Of a stretch of 64,000 nucleotides of DNA, positions 36,059 to 50,315 are shown in pieces; position 1 is the first letter of the stretch; every line of letters begins with the position of its first letter. This DNA comes from Diphasiastrum complanatum (taxonomy: Eukaryota; Streptophyta; Lycopodiopsida; Lycopodiales; Lycopodiaceae): assembly GCA_029204225.1 (NCBI GenBank), contig CM055102.1, positions 48,020,870-48,084,869 of the forward strand, given 5' to 3'. A program made the translations under genes and the position numbers. The notes beneath the pieces are model-generated. The model was not told the DNA's origin and did not search any database. It saw only the letters and a program-made list of their open reading frames with translations.

Positions 36059-36940
36059 ATGCAACTCAACAAGTACAAAGCACGGTTGGTTGCGAGAGGA
36101 TTTGAGCAGCAAGAAGGTATTGATTTTGAGAAAACCTTTGCACCCATAGCCAAGATGGTAACTATACGTTCTGTCATTGCTATTTCTGCTTTCTATGGCT
36201 GGAAGGTCCAGCAAATGGATGTTAAATCTGCTTTTCTTCATGGAGTTCTGAATGAAGAGGTGTACTTAGTACAACCTCAAGGATTTGTTGAGCCAATGAG
36301 AGAGCACCTTGTTTGTAAGCTCAAAAAAGCTATTTATGGATTGAAGCAAGCACCACGGACGTGGTACTCTTGCATTGATGAACACTTTAAGCGAAGGGGA
36401 ATGGTAAAGAGTGATGCTGATCCTAATCTTTACATTCTAAGGCAAGATTCAGATATAGTGTTCATTGTGTTGTACGTGGATGATTTGATTATTATAGGAA
36501 GTAATGAGAGCTTAATTGATGAAATCAAATCAGATCTTTCCAATGCTTTTGACATGAGCAATCTAGGATTGATGCACTATTGTCTTGGCATTGAAGTATG
36601 GCAAAAGGAAAATGTAGTCTTCCTTACACAAAGCAAATATGCACGAGATTTGCTTTATAACTTCAATATGCGGGATTGTAAGCCTTTGAGTACACCTATG
36701 GATGTCAACACAAAGCTTACTACATATGATGAATATGAGAAAGTGGATACTTATTTGTACAAACAGCTGGTGGGTAGTTTGATTTATTTGACACACACAC
36801 GACCTGATATTTCTTATGTTGTTGGTGTTGTTAGCCAATTTATGCAAGATCCTAGTCAAGCACACTGGAAGTCTGCTAAACGTATTCTCAAAAACATTCG
36901 AGGGATAATTATAAAGGATTGCTGCACTAACTTGAAGTAG
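36059..36940 (+). pseudogene. Ty1/copia element E: RT fused to element D
   Basis: A second RT begins abruptly with LNKYKARLVARGFEQQEGI, then QMDVKSAFLHGVLNEEVYLV, IYGLKQAPRTWYSCIDEHF, VFIVLYVDDLIIIGS (active site) and LVGSLIYLTHTRPDISYVV, ending near AKRILKNIRG. There is no stop over 293 codons. It belongs to a different copia lineage from element D. The join lies after the D RNase H motif ELKRIKED, at a short ACAAGTACAA stretch that also occurs in the D RT. RNase H of E is missing. Confidence 0.85.
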
Positions 36941-36949
36941 ACCTTGTTG

Positions 36950-38335
36950 TTGGCCGCGCTTGGTTGAAAAGCTTGTCAGATGAGAAATGTGTTGATCCGT
37001 TGGAACCCAGCTCCGGCTGATTGCCTCAAGCCATAAAGTGCTTTGTGGACTTTTGTAGACATGATGCTTCATACCTTCATGAATGTATCCTTCAAGCTAT
37101 AGCATATAGATGCTGTCTATACATCGAGTTGATGTACTTCCAGGTTGGCTGCTGTAGCATACGATAGGGGGGCTCAGATCAATGAGTGCTTGAATACTAG
37201 ACTGAAAGTCTCATTGTAGTCCATGATGGGGATCTGAGTGAATCCTCATGCTACTAATCTTGTCTTCTTTCGATCAATCGCTCCATTGGCATTATATTTG
37301 ATCTTGAAGACCCATTTGTAATCGATGAGATTGCAGCCACCAGTATGGGCTTTGACTAGTTACCATGTCTGTTTCTTGATCAAAGACAAATACTCTCTGT
37401 CCATTGCTTCTCTCCAGAGATCGAAGTCTAGTTGGCTAAGTGCCTCATCAACTGATGTCAATTCCTGCATTAAAAGATAAGCAGACTCAAGAGTATACCT
37501 TGTGGGCTGTATGTGCACTTGGCTTGATCTTCTTGGATGAAGTATCGGTTGATGATTCAATCCTTGAATTTGTTATTGCTGAGTATCAGCAGATTCTTCG
37601 TCTAACTCGATGTTGGGTAGTTGATCAACTATCTGCACGCTTGAGCCAGAAGCTCAAATTGTTTTGTCGGAGGCAGGTGTTGAAGGCTCACTTGGAACTT
37701 TATCCTTGTCTTTGAGGTCGATGAACTGATCCTCGATAAAGACTGTATCCCTGTTGAACAACGTCTACTGGGTATCGGGGTCGTACAGCTTGTAAATGTT
37801 GTCAGATAAAGTATATCCGATAAAGATTGTCTCGAGACCTTGGAAGTCAAATTTCTTCCTTGTCTCCTTTGGGATCTGTGCGTAGGCGATGCATCCGAAT
37901 ACTCGTAGGTTCTTCAATGAAGGCTTTGAGCCTGTCCACACCTCATGGGATGTTTTGCCTGAGAGAGCCTTGGTCGAATATCTATTCTGGATATAAGTCG
38001 CAATGGAGACAGCTTCATCCCAGAAGCACTTCGACAAAGATGAGTGTGCCAACATGTATTTGGCTGACTCAACCAAGGTACGGTTCTTCCTCTCAACTAA
38101 GCCATTAGACTGAGGTGAATAAGGAGTGATAAATTGTTGTTCAATGTCTTGGCTCTGGAAGTACTCCTTGAATTTGGTAGAGATGTACTCTCCATTATTA
38201 TTGGACCTCTGGGCTTTGATAGTCTTACCAATCTCCTTCTCTGCATGCTCCTTGAAGATTCTGAAGCAATTGAAAGCTTCTAATTTCTTCTTAATAAAAT
38301 AAATGATCTCTCCATTTGTGATCCTCACATAAACA
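36950..38335 (-). pseudogene. Ty1/copia element F: integrase and start of RT
   Basis: On the minus strand: KTIKAQRSNNNGEYISTKF, SPQSNGLVERKNRTLVESAK and LKNLRVFGCIAYAQIP (integrase, 38,328-37,765), a linker with HPRRSSQVHIQPTRY, FDLWREAMDREYLSLIKKQT (about 37,400), then CNLIDYKWVFKIKYNANG and the start of RT, which ends near 36,950. Several stops and frame changes. It meets element E tail to tail. Confidence 0.8.
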
Positions 38336-38339
38336 TTCG

Positions 38340-39633
<1,294 letters not shown>

Positions 39634-39775
39634 CATACTCATTGATCTAAAGTAGCGGTGTGCTAATTGCATATATCAATATTTACATCTTTTAGTACTG
39701 GAATTTAAAGCGTTTGTTTGAAGCATCTATGTATTATAGAATTGACACTTATGGATGGTTACACTTCAACCTCTA

Positions 39776-42645
39776 AATCATGTATGTGATGGAAGAAAAT
39801 GAATGCCACATAAACATGTCAAATTACGAACCTGGTTCGAGTCAAGACTATCGTAGTTGATGTCACATTTTTTCTAGTAATACCAGCAAGCTTTAATTGA
39901 CAACTCGAACCAAGTTCGAGTTAAAGGTAGACTATTTTTGCCAATGATTGATGCCAGAAATCTCAAATAATATTTAAAAGCAACGACACAAGTTCTACTA
40001 GGTCTGAGTTTGGGGGAAACTTATACATGGTTGATCACTCAAAACATCAATTATTTTGAGCCAAGAACTTGTGAATGACACATAAACACTTTAGAACTTG
40101 AACCTGGTTCGAGTTTGGAGTAACAATTTTTCTAGTAATGCTAGCAAGCTGTATTCATAATTGTAGGTATTCTTAAACCATATCTTGATGATATTGTCTT
40201 TCTCCTAAGAGGGTAGTTTTTACACCGAAACTAGATACACATCCCTCCACAACTTGAATTAGGGATTGAGTGGAATTACTCAATCATGGTATTCATATAT
40301 TTTGCTTGATATAATAAATAGTTCCTACCTAATGTGAGGTTTTAATATAAATATTTATTGGACCTTAACGAATAGGATCTGCATGAATGGACTGAAACAA
40401 ATTAAACAAAGTTAATTTTTTGTAATCTTTTAGTCATGGTGGAGATGGTAGAAAGTGTAAATGCCACATGAACGCTTCACAAGTCGAACCCTATTCGAGT
40501 TATGACTATTTTCACTTGCTGTTACATTTGTTTCTAGAAATTCTAGCAGATTTAATTCACAACTCGACCCAGGTTCAAGTTAAAGGCACGCTATATTTGT
40601 CAATGATTGATGTCAAAATCTATACATAGGACTTAAGAGCAGCTACAGTAGTGGTACTAAATTTGAGTTGGGAAACAATTATGGATGGTGTGATCACTCC
40701 AAGCACCAATCATGTATCAACCAAGAACTTGTGTATGCCACATTAGTACCTTATAGCTCGAACCTGGTTCTAGTTCAAAGTGATTTTTTTTGGGGTAATG
40801 CTTTGTTACATTGTTCTCATGGCTTCAGTAGTCTTAAACCGATTACAATGTAAGAGGTGTAGTTTTTTACATTGAAACTTGTTCAAGATACATGTTTTTG
40901 ACATACATCCAATTCTAACATGAAGTAGGAATTGATTTAAAGTACTCATTCATGGCAATTATACATTCTATTTGATATAGTGAGAAGTTACCTACCTAAT
41001 GTGAGATTTCAATATGAATTTTTATGGACCTTAATGAATAAATTCACACACAGACTAAAATAAATAAAAAAATGTTCATTTTACATAATCTTTTAGTCAT
41101 GTTTGTGATAGAAAGATATCTGAAAGCCACATGAACGCTCACATCTCGAGCGGCTAAACTAGTTAAGCACCTCAAAATATGGGATATAGTACATTCATTT
41201 CCTTCCAATAACATCCTTAGTTGATGTTACACTTTTTCTAGTAATACTAGCATATGTTTCGATTCACAACTCAAACTAAAGGCACACTATTGTATCCAAT
41301 GTTTAATATAATAAATCTACAAATAGTATTTAAAGTTAGCAGCACAAGTTCAACTAGGATTGAGTTGCAGGACACTATTCTGATCACTCCAAACACCAGT
41401 TACGTTTGAGCCAAGAACTTCTGGATGTCACGTAGATACTTCAAACTCGATCCTGGTTTGAGTTAGAATTATCATGTTCAAGCCAAGAACTTCTGGATGT
41501 CATGTAGGTACTTCAAACTCGAACTTGGTTCGAGTTAGAAGGATCATGTATGCTAAGAAGATGGATTCACATTTTGAAAATCTCTTAAACCATGTCTTAT
41601 TTTACATTGAACTAGAATCAAGGTATGTAGTTTTGTCACACATTCATTCAAACATGATTTGAACTTCAACTAGGAATTGAATGTAATTACATATTCATGG
41701 ATATTGTACATTTTTCTTTATATACTGAAGACTTGATTACCAAATGTGAGGTTTCAACATAACTCCTTATAGGACTTTAAAGAATAAGATCTCACTCATT
41801 CATGGTGGGGGTGATAGAAAAAGAAATATTGTGAGATTTCAATATAATTTTTTATGGAACTTAAAGAATAAAATCCACACACAGACTAAAATCAATAAGA
41901 AAATATTCAACCTACATAATCTTTTAGTCATGTTTGTGATAGAAAGAACTATGAATGCCACATGAACACTCACAACTCGAGCCTATTTTGAGTTAGGAGG
42001 AATCAAATTCTCTTGTTCATTCCTCAAATCAGGAATCTTGAGCTGCTGAACCAAGTAAGCACCTCAAAATATGGGATATAGTAAACTCATTTTCTTCCAA
42101 TAACCTGAAAATAATATTCTTAGTCGATGTTACATTTTTTATTCTGACATGTTTTGATTCACAACTTGAACCAGGTTCGAGTTCAAGGCACACTATTGTA
42201 TCCAATGTTTGATGTAATAAATCTACAAATAGTTTTTAAAAACAGCAACACAAGATCAACTAGGTTTGAGTTGTAGGGACACTATTCTGATGGAGCCAAG
42301 AACTTCTTGTTGTCACGTAGACACTTCTAACTCGAACCTGAACTTGAACCAGGTTCGAGTTAGAAGAATATTTTTTTCCTAGCAATGCTAAAAATATGGA
42401 TTCACAGCTTGAAGAAGTCTTAAACCATCTCTTGATGACAATGCTTTTCTCCTAAGACGTGTAGTCTTTTACATTGAACTAGATTCAACTAGGAATTGAA
42501 TGGAATGACACATTCATGGAAGTTTTACATTTTACTTTACATACTGAAGATGAGGTTTAACATAATTCCTTATGGGACTTTAATGAATAGAATATCCACA
42601 AACAGACTAATCTAAAATATACAAACATTATGTTTTCTAATCTTT
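39776..42645. repeat. Tandem array A with recurring ACTCGAACC/GGTTCGAGT palindromes
   Basis: Four diverged units begin near 39,776, 40,431, 41,094 and 41,924 and end near 42,645 (lengths about 655, 664, 830 and 721), marked by ATCTTTTAGTCATG-type junctions and GCCACATGAACG. Each unit carries about three palindromic sites near the form ACTCGAACCTGGTTCGAGT, for example at 39,825-39,844, 39,902-39,922, 40,100-40,122, 41,516-41,538 and 42,340-42,361. The palindromes are better conserved than the sequence between them. Confidence 0.85.
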
Positions 42646-42774
42646 TAATATATATTGAAACCAAACGTCTTAAGTGTTTATTCCCACGTTATGTTCTTGT
42701 TATTATACAAATTTTAAGTTATAAAAAGCATACATTTGAAACAAATCAAATGATCAATGTCAAAGGATATGTGT

Positions 42775-42782
42775 TATATAAG
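42775..42782 (+). promoter_or_regulatory. Possible TATA box
   Basis: TTATATAAG lies about 125 bp before the ATG at 42,903 and directly downstream of array A. It is a good TATA match in position, but AT-rich sequence makes chance matches common. Confidence 0.3.
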
Positions 42783-42902
42783 TTTCCTATATATTTCTTC
42801 TTTTGACAGTTTATTTATTCACTAAGTAGTACTATCAAGTCTTTTCTAATGATAATTGCTTTCATCATGTTTCTAAATCAGAAATTCTCAAAGGAAAATA
42901 AA

Positions 42903-42993
42903 ATGGATTCGACCATAGCAACATCAAGTACTCCAGAATCTCATGAAGCTATACTGATTGTAGCAAAATCAAGTACTCCAAAAGTTGATAGAG
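42903..42993 (+). CDS. Possible 5' exon of the ParB-like gene
   Basis: ATG at 42,903 opens MDSTIATSSTPESHEAILIV and KSSTPKVDRG, ending at a strong donor (GTATGT). The exon ends in phase 1, and the exon starting at 48,910 after TGTACAG has the matching phase, giving ...VDRGANTIED. This would make an intron of about 5.9 kb holding array B. The exon itself has no recognisable domain. It is a proposal from splice signals and phase only. Confidence 0.3.
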
Positions 42994-45177
42994 GTATGTC
43001 TTGCTTACCTTCAGATATGGTTTTTGTTGATTGACCTCAACATGTCACTGTTTTTGTTGCTTCACATCAAAATGTCACCATGTTTTGAAAGCTAGTTGCA
43101 TTCTTTCGCCTTTCTCCCAAACATCGCTATTCTATTTTTTCTACATACCAGTTACTCAAGTTAAGGACAACGAACTAGGCAGATCTTTAGTATCAGGCTC
43201 TCACTTAGATCCCACAAAAAGCAAGCAACTAGTAAGTTGTCTCTCAATGATGCACAATGTTAACGAAAGATGCTAGACGAGAATCACTCGATTTGATAAA
43301 GATATGTGCCATTTTCCAATGAGCACCATGAATGTTCCTAAATATATGCTCACACAGATGAAGCTCCTAGAGAAACATAACATAAATGAGATCTCAAGAA
43401 GAATTGCTCGCAAGGATATAACTTAGAGGAATAGCTTAAAATGAAATGGGACCAATGACTTAGGCTACAACAAATACTTTTGGCGCGCAAGCCAAACTTG
43501 AATAAAAAATTGTGAAATAGAGATAAGGACTGCAATCTAATCTAGCTCGAAAAAAAATGTCTACACAATACATTTGAAGTGACTTCTCCAAAAGAGCTTA
43601 TGGGTGTGCTTCTAAATTTGAATTCGAGGTACAACATATGGGCTATTGACCAGTTCAACTTGTAATATGGGCGGGCTTTAAAATTTGAATTGGAAGTAGT
43701 ACACTTGGGCTATTGAAGTTCGCAGTTTAGCTTGGGAGCTTAGTGTTGTGTTTATGTAGTTGAGATCGCCTTTGACACTTTCAATAGTTTGAGCTGTGCC
43801 AGTTGAATCACTGTGCACCTTACGCCCTGGTTAAGTTTCATTAAGAGAGCTAATTTGATTGTAGATTGGTGACAGTATGGAACTCTTCTATTAGATTTGA
43901 CATCTGTAGTTGAACTACTAGGAATACACTGTGTGCAGTTGGACGGTCAACAATATTGTAGTGTAGATGATCTTGCATTTGACATTTTTGATTTAGAAAC
44001 AACGAGTTTGGCCTATTTAACTGCTTAGTAGTTTAAACGATTTGAACAGTTTAATTGATAATGTAGAGTAGCCTTGGATTTGGGCGGGCTCCCAAATTTG
44101 AATTGGAGGCACATGGTATATAGAAAAACAAGATCTTGAGATTAGACTATAATTTGCACATTTGAATGTGCTTTTGAAGTGAGAATAGGTATTGTAGAAT
44201 TCACATGTAGCTAATCCTAAAGCAGTGTTTGCAAAGAAGATTTGAGAACTCCTAGCAATGTGAGGAGTTTCGTTTCATTCTTTACAGTCTTGCTTGAGCC
44301 CATAGATAGTCTTTTGTAACAGGCAGACATGATCAGTCCCATCTTTGATATCCTATGACTGAGTCATGTATATGACTTACTTGAAAACCCTATTGAGAAA
44401 TGCAATTCTGACATCTGATTGCCAAATAGTCCATCCATGCTACGTTGCTATGGCTTGATGCTCCCCAATCGTAACGATCGGCGTACTATTTTTTAGGTTG
44501 TTTCACCTACTGTCGATGTTTTCTTAGTTGCCTTAACCTGAAAATCCTTGAAAGTAGAAATACATAATATTGGTTTATGAAAACCTTAAATTAGATAGCT
44601 CTTTGAGTTTAATCTAGTAAGATGATAGACTTTCAATAAGTTATTAGATTGTTTCTTGTACATCAAAACCATATTTCGAATAGACGTGCACACATGAGAC
44701 ATGAAAGATGACAATCATGCTTATTTCAATAACTCCTATATGGATTTTTAATCTCGATAAGGGCTATCAGGCCAAGCACGCAGAGTATATTTCCTAATTA
44801 GAGGTTGCTTCACTGCATGTCAATGTTTTATTATTTGCCTCAACCTAATTTCCTTTTGTATGATAGTTTTTTGTGGAATAGTAGTTGATGCTAATTGTTT
44901 AAAATCAAGGTCCTTTTTTTGTTGGGCCTGAAATTAGACCAAGCACAATAAGGTGTATGTTCTATATGGGTTGAAATCAGACTAAGCAGACAAAGTATCT
45001 ATCTTATCCAAACACAAAGAAATTACCATGCTAGTTGGTGACAATCTAGTTTTATTTGAGAATCTAGATGCATCAATTCTAGTTTTGTTTGAGTTATGTG
45101 ACAAAGGCAAAAATTTCAAGAGTCCAATTCCAGTTCAAGTTCATGATTATAGCAATCTACACATATTTAAAAAGAAC
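42994..45177. other. No supported gene; three copies of a short motif
   Basis: Possibly intronic. Three copies of a motif around AAATTTGAATTGGAGG or AAATTTGAATTCGAGG lie near 43,612, 43,678 and 44,092, two of them after GGGCGGGCT. No frame of interest. Confidence 0.5.
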
Positions 45178-48100
45178 TCATAGCAATCTACACTCATCTA
45201 ATTTGTCTACAGAGATTATATCAGAAATAGATTGGTTCAGGTTGACTCATATTCATTAAAATTTCAGGTGAAGTTTCTTCTTCAATGTGAAGTTTAGATA
45301 TATCATCAAATTAGATTGAAGTTGAGATTTCTCAACTCGAACCTGGTTCGAGTTCAAGCTCAACCCACAATATCTAAACTATAGATTAAATGGGATGAAA
45401 GTCTAGGTTGATTGATGACCAAGGTTCGAGTTGAGTGGATGATAGATTCTCGTTCAGTTTAGTCCTGTAGGGTTTACTCTATTGAACTCGAATTAAGGTG
45501 GAGTTGAGGTGAGCTGGGCTGAGTTCGAGTTCTTGCCAACTGAAGTCTTGCCAACTTGAGTGAGGCTCGAGTAGGGTGTGAAGAAAGACAAGAACTCATA
45601 GCAATATACACTTACCTTATTGGACTACAGAAATTATCATAGAAATAGATTGGTTTAGGTTGATTCATATTCAATATAATTTCAAGTGAAGTTTCTTCTA
45701 CAAGGTGAAGTTTAGATTTTGTTTTAAGTCCAATTCCAGTTCAACTTCATGATCAAGATTTCAGTAAATTAGATTGAAGTTGAGATTTCTCAACTCGAAC
45801 CTGGTTCGGGTTCAAGCTACACCCCACAATAGCTGAACTATAGATTAAATGGGAAGAAAGTCTAGGTTTATTGATGAACAAGGTTTGAGTTGAGTTGATA
45901 GATTCTTGTTCAGTTTAGACTTGTAGGGTTTACTTGATTGAACTAGAATTAAAGTGGAGGTTCACCACACTTGCCAAATTGTGATTGATTAAGGTGAGTT
46001 TTTGTTCAAGCTCAGTTGAGTATGTTTTATACATAGTACACATGTTAACGACTTAAATTTATATTGATAAAATTTTTGCCATTAAATTAAATGTCGAAGT
46101 GAAAGTTTCTCAACTTGAACTTGATTCGAGTTGAGGCTTTTCAATTTCAAACTGCACCTACATAGTTTGAGGCTTTTCAATTTCAAACTGCACCTACATA
46201 ACTTCTGAGTTTTTTTGATAAGTTAGTTTTCATATCATAGTAGCTCCAGTTTTGAGCATTTGCACCTACCAGTGTTTCCATCCTAGGGTTTCTTCACCAT
46301 GTCATCTTCTAGGTTGAACTTCTCAGTTTGTTTGATGAGTATTTTTTGTATCATTATAGCTTCTCCAGTGTTTGAGTAGATGTACCTACCAACATTAGTA
46401 CCATATGTGTGTGCTAGCAGATCCATTTGACCACAAAGATTATATCAAAATTAGATTGGTTCATGTTGATTCATATTCACTAAATTTTAGGTGAAGTTTC
46501 TTTTTCAAGGTGGAGTTTAGATTTAGTTTGAAGTCCAATTCCAGATCAAGTTCATGTAGATCAAGATATCATAAAATTAGATTCAAGTTGAGATTTCTCG
46601 GCTCGAACCTGGTTCGAGTTCAAGCTTTGGTTCAGGTTGATTCATATTCATTATAATTTCAAGTGAAGTATTATTCAAGGTTCGAGTTGAGTTGATAGAT
46701 TCTTGTTCATTTTAGTCCTGTAGGATTTACTTTATTGAACTCAAATTAAAGTGGAGGTGAGTTGAGCTGAGTTGAGTTCGAGCTCTTTCCAACTGAAGTC
46801 TTGCCAACTCGAGTGTGAAGAAAGACAAGAACTCATAGCAATCTGAAGTTGAGGACTTGAATCTTGTTCAAGTGGAGATCAAGTTTGAGTTCAATTCCTA
46901 TTTCGAGATGCAGTTTTGTTGAGTCACTCAAGTCTTGTCATGTTGAGTTTATTGAGACAAGAACTCGAACCAAGTTCGAGTTGAGGTGAGCTTGAGAACG
47001 AGTTCGAGTGCAACCGATTATGCTTTATTACATAGTACACATGTAAATGAGTTAAATTGATAAAGATCTTATATTTGCAATAAATTAAGGTCAAAGGGAA
47101 GTATTCTCAACTCGAATCTGGTTCGAGTTGAGGCTCTTCAATTTCAAACTGTACTCACATAATGTTTTAGTACATTGTAAGAAAAAGAAAGTCACCCATA
47201 AAACCTAAACATAGGGAAAGCCATAATTTTATGACTGTTGTCAATTTTTGTCGTGTCAAATCCTTCTCAGTTGGGTAGAGCAACAAACTTCTAAGTTCGA
47301 GTTTTCATGTTTCAAAACACTTGCCAAATTGTGATAGATTATGTTGAATAATACCTACATTTTATTATGGCATATACACATAATTTGAGTACTCGAATCT
47401 AGGTCGAGTTTGGGTTCGAGTTCAAATCGAGTCTTGTTAAGTCAAGTCAAGGCTTATCGAGATGAGTTTATTGAAAATAGGAACTCGACCTAGGTTCGAT
47501 TTAAGGTGAGTTCATGTTCAAATTTAGCTGAGTATGTTTTAGTACATAGTAAGAAAAAGAAAGTCACCTAACCACCCATAAAATCTAGAAATGGATGGCA
47601 CATTATTTTACGACTAGTGTCAAATTTCATCAAGTCAAAACCTTCTCAGTTGGGTGTTGCGACAACCCTCTAGGTTCGAGTTGTCTAGTTTCAAAACACT
47701 TGCCAAATTGTGATTGATTAAGGTGAGTTTTTGTTCAAGCTCAGCTGAGTATGTTTTACACATAGTACACATGTTAACGACTTAAATTTATATTGATATA
47801 ATTTTTGCCATTAAATTAAATGTCGAAGTGAAAGTTTCTCAACTCAAACCTGGTTCGAGTTGAGGCTTTTTAATTTCAAAGTGCACCTACATAGTTTCAG
47901 CTTACTTGTTCGGAAACCACTTTCGAATTGAGATATATACACTTACCCAATTTGACTACAGAAAAAGAAGTTTTCAACATGGTTATGCACCTATTTTACA
48001 TCTCGTTTAGCTTCTGAGTTTTTCTCATAGGTTAGTTTTCATATCATAGTAGCTCCAATTTTGAGCATTTGCACCTACCAATGTTGCCATCCAAGGGTTT

Positions 48101-48570
48101 CTTCACCATGTCATCTTCTAGGTTGAACTTCTCAGTTTGTTTGATGAGTATTTTTGTATCATTATAGCTTCTCCAATGTTAGTAGATCTACCTACCAACA
48201 TTACTACCATATGTGTGTGCTAGCAGATCCATTTGACTACAGAGATTATATCAAAATTATATTGGTTCAGGTTGATTCATATTCATTAAAATTTTAGGTG
48301 AACTTTCTTCTTCAAGGTGAAGTTTAGATTTAGTTTGAAGTCCAATTCCAATTCAAGTTCATGTAGATCAATATCATAAAATTAGATTCAAGTTCATAGT
48401 TCTCAACTCGAACCTGGTTCGGGTTCAATCTCACCCTACAATATCTGAACTATAGATTAAATGGGATGATAGTCTAGGTTGATTGATGAACAAGGGTCGA
48501 GTTGAGTTTATGATAGATTCTCGTTCAGTTTGGTCTTGTAGGGGTTATCATTTATGATAGATTCTCAACT
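45178..48570. repeat. Repeat array B with recurring ACTCGAACC/GGTTCGAGT palindromes
   Basis: A block containing TTGGTTCAGGTTGATTCATA, then the palindrome, recurs at about 45,232, 45,651, 46,458, 46,628 and 48,264. A higher-order duplication is also visible: 45,960-46,600 aligns with 47,690-48,420 at an offset of about 1.73-1.8 kb. The palindrome ACTCGAACCTGGTTCGAGT is perfect at 45,335-45,353, with near-perfect sites at 45,792, 46,600, 46,962, 47,109 and 48,404. Confidence 0.85.
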
Positions 48571-48909
48571 TGAACCTGGTTTGTGTTGATGAGTTTTTTG
48601 AGTTTCACAAATAGTTTTTACCAAATTATATAGAAAGTGTAGGAACAAAAAGGATTTAGAACAACTATGTTATAAAATATATACTAATGTTTTATGTGGT
48701 GGTCTATGATACGATGTTGAACACATGTCCTATTGTCTTATTTTTGTAAATAATATACTCAACTTTGACAATTGCTAGATAATATTTTTTCCTCTTGATA
48801 AGTGACATGTGATTTGGTGAAAAACCAGTTTTTGTTGATTGAATTATTTATTGAAATATGACTTTGAATAGTATTTATAATATACGTTTATTTTTTCAAA
48901 ATGTACAGG

Positions 48910-50215
48910 AGCAAATACTATTGAAGATAGTGTGAATATCATGTTAGAAACCGGATCTGAACAATGTTTGCATCCAACCACTGTAATAGCTAACAAAAAG
49001 TTTGTTGTCACTAAGAAATTTCAGTGGTGTATGGAAATGGAATTATTGTCTGGTAAAATGGAGTATGAGCTTTGTTTGTTAGTTCGTGATATTGCTAAAG
49101 GGAACATAAGAACAGTGGGTATGATTTTGGACCGGAGTGAGACAATTGATGAGAAAGGAAGTGCATTATTAAAACTTCTTATGGTATCATCAAAAAACAT
49201 CGTCATGGATGTTTACTTGCCAGTATGTTCATACAATATATAAACTTGATGAATCTCATAGAAGATCAATCTAAACCGTCATGTGCGACTTTGGGATGGA
49301 GTTTAGATTGTGGCATTTCAACATTATCTCATAGCAATATCATAGATGGATTTAAAAATGTTCGTGCTGCAATGAATAAGAACAGTTTGATTGTTTCACT
49401 TGAAAGAAATAAGACAATCAAACACGAACTTTTGGAAAATAATAAAAAAGCTACTACTTCGAGAGGAAAAAGAAGTGCTACTGCGATTGATGAAGATACG
49501 ATGGATGTTATACCAACCAAAAAAAAAAAACAATTTGCAAGGAAGAGGTGCTTGAAAATATCATAGATGTGTTTGCACCAAGACGTTTGGCACAGTTGGA
49601 TTCAACTGAACCCGACTTCATAAAAAAGTCCATAGCCAAACTGATGAAATATGAGCGTTGTTATCCTCTTGGGATAAAAACGACGGCAAACATATCTGTC
49701 GAAAGGTGTGTTTTGCCTCCTCCTCAATACAATTGCAGACCTTTCAATTCGAAGTACTGCAGTAATATGGTTGCTTCTTTTTTGCAAACACTTGGAATCA
49801 TATCTGCACCAGCTGATCTAATTCCATTTTGTAAAAAAGAAGACGGTACAATTCAATTGGTGGAAGTCCAAAGAGTTGAGGATGTACATAAACCAGATAT
49901 TTGCTTTTATATAGTTGATGGCCAACACACAATCGAGGTAGCTAAAAATATTTTAGCGCTGTTACGGAAACAAGGTGAAAAAATTGAAAATGGACATATT
50001 CTAAAAAAATATTACCAAAGTCAAAAGTCACGTATCTTGAGCCATTTGATTTCACCTGCTGAGTGTGTTGCTATATCAAGGGTGCTTAATGAAATATCAG
50101 AAAAGTGGAAGTTAAAGAGCTCATACATGGAGCAATTGCTGCAAGCAAGACTACAATGGGAGTCATTGGGTCGTCCAAAAACGAAAAAGGTGGACAAGCT
50201 CCTGAAGAGTGGAAG
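48910..50215 (+). CDS. ParB-like (VDGQHT) region of a spliced gene, frame-disrupted
   Basis: Exon sequence from an acceptor (TGTACAG) at 48,909 reads ANTIEDSVNIMLETGSEQ and so on. After a frame change near 49,230 it reads DQSKPSCATLGWSLDCGIST. After a run of twelve A at 49,519-49,530 it continues in a third frame as KEEVLENIIDVFAPRRLAQL to a donor at 50,216. Here YNCRPFNSKYCSNMVASFLQ and LGIISAPADLIPF, followed by FYIVDGQHTIEVAKNILALL, follow the order of ParB/Srx-like domains (R box, then a helix, then GxHR-like DGQHT). ParB folds bind CTP or nucleotides and are often joined to DNA methylases in phages and bacteria. Codon structure and introns point to a plant gene, not contamination. The assignment is by eye. 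Confidence 0.5.
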
Positions 50216-50315
50216 GTATATCTTCTTTTATGATTTAGATAATTATTGCTAGTAATGTTTTTTTTTTTCAAATGATTATTATAGAATAACTAATGTATCT
50301 TTATTTGTTGTGTAG

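Noticed and set aside
39776-48570. CRISPR-like regular repeats
   Set aside because: Spacing is irregular, spacers are themselves repeated, and the setting is a plant genome. The sites are dispersed palindromes within larger tandem units.
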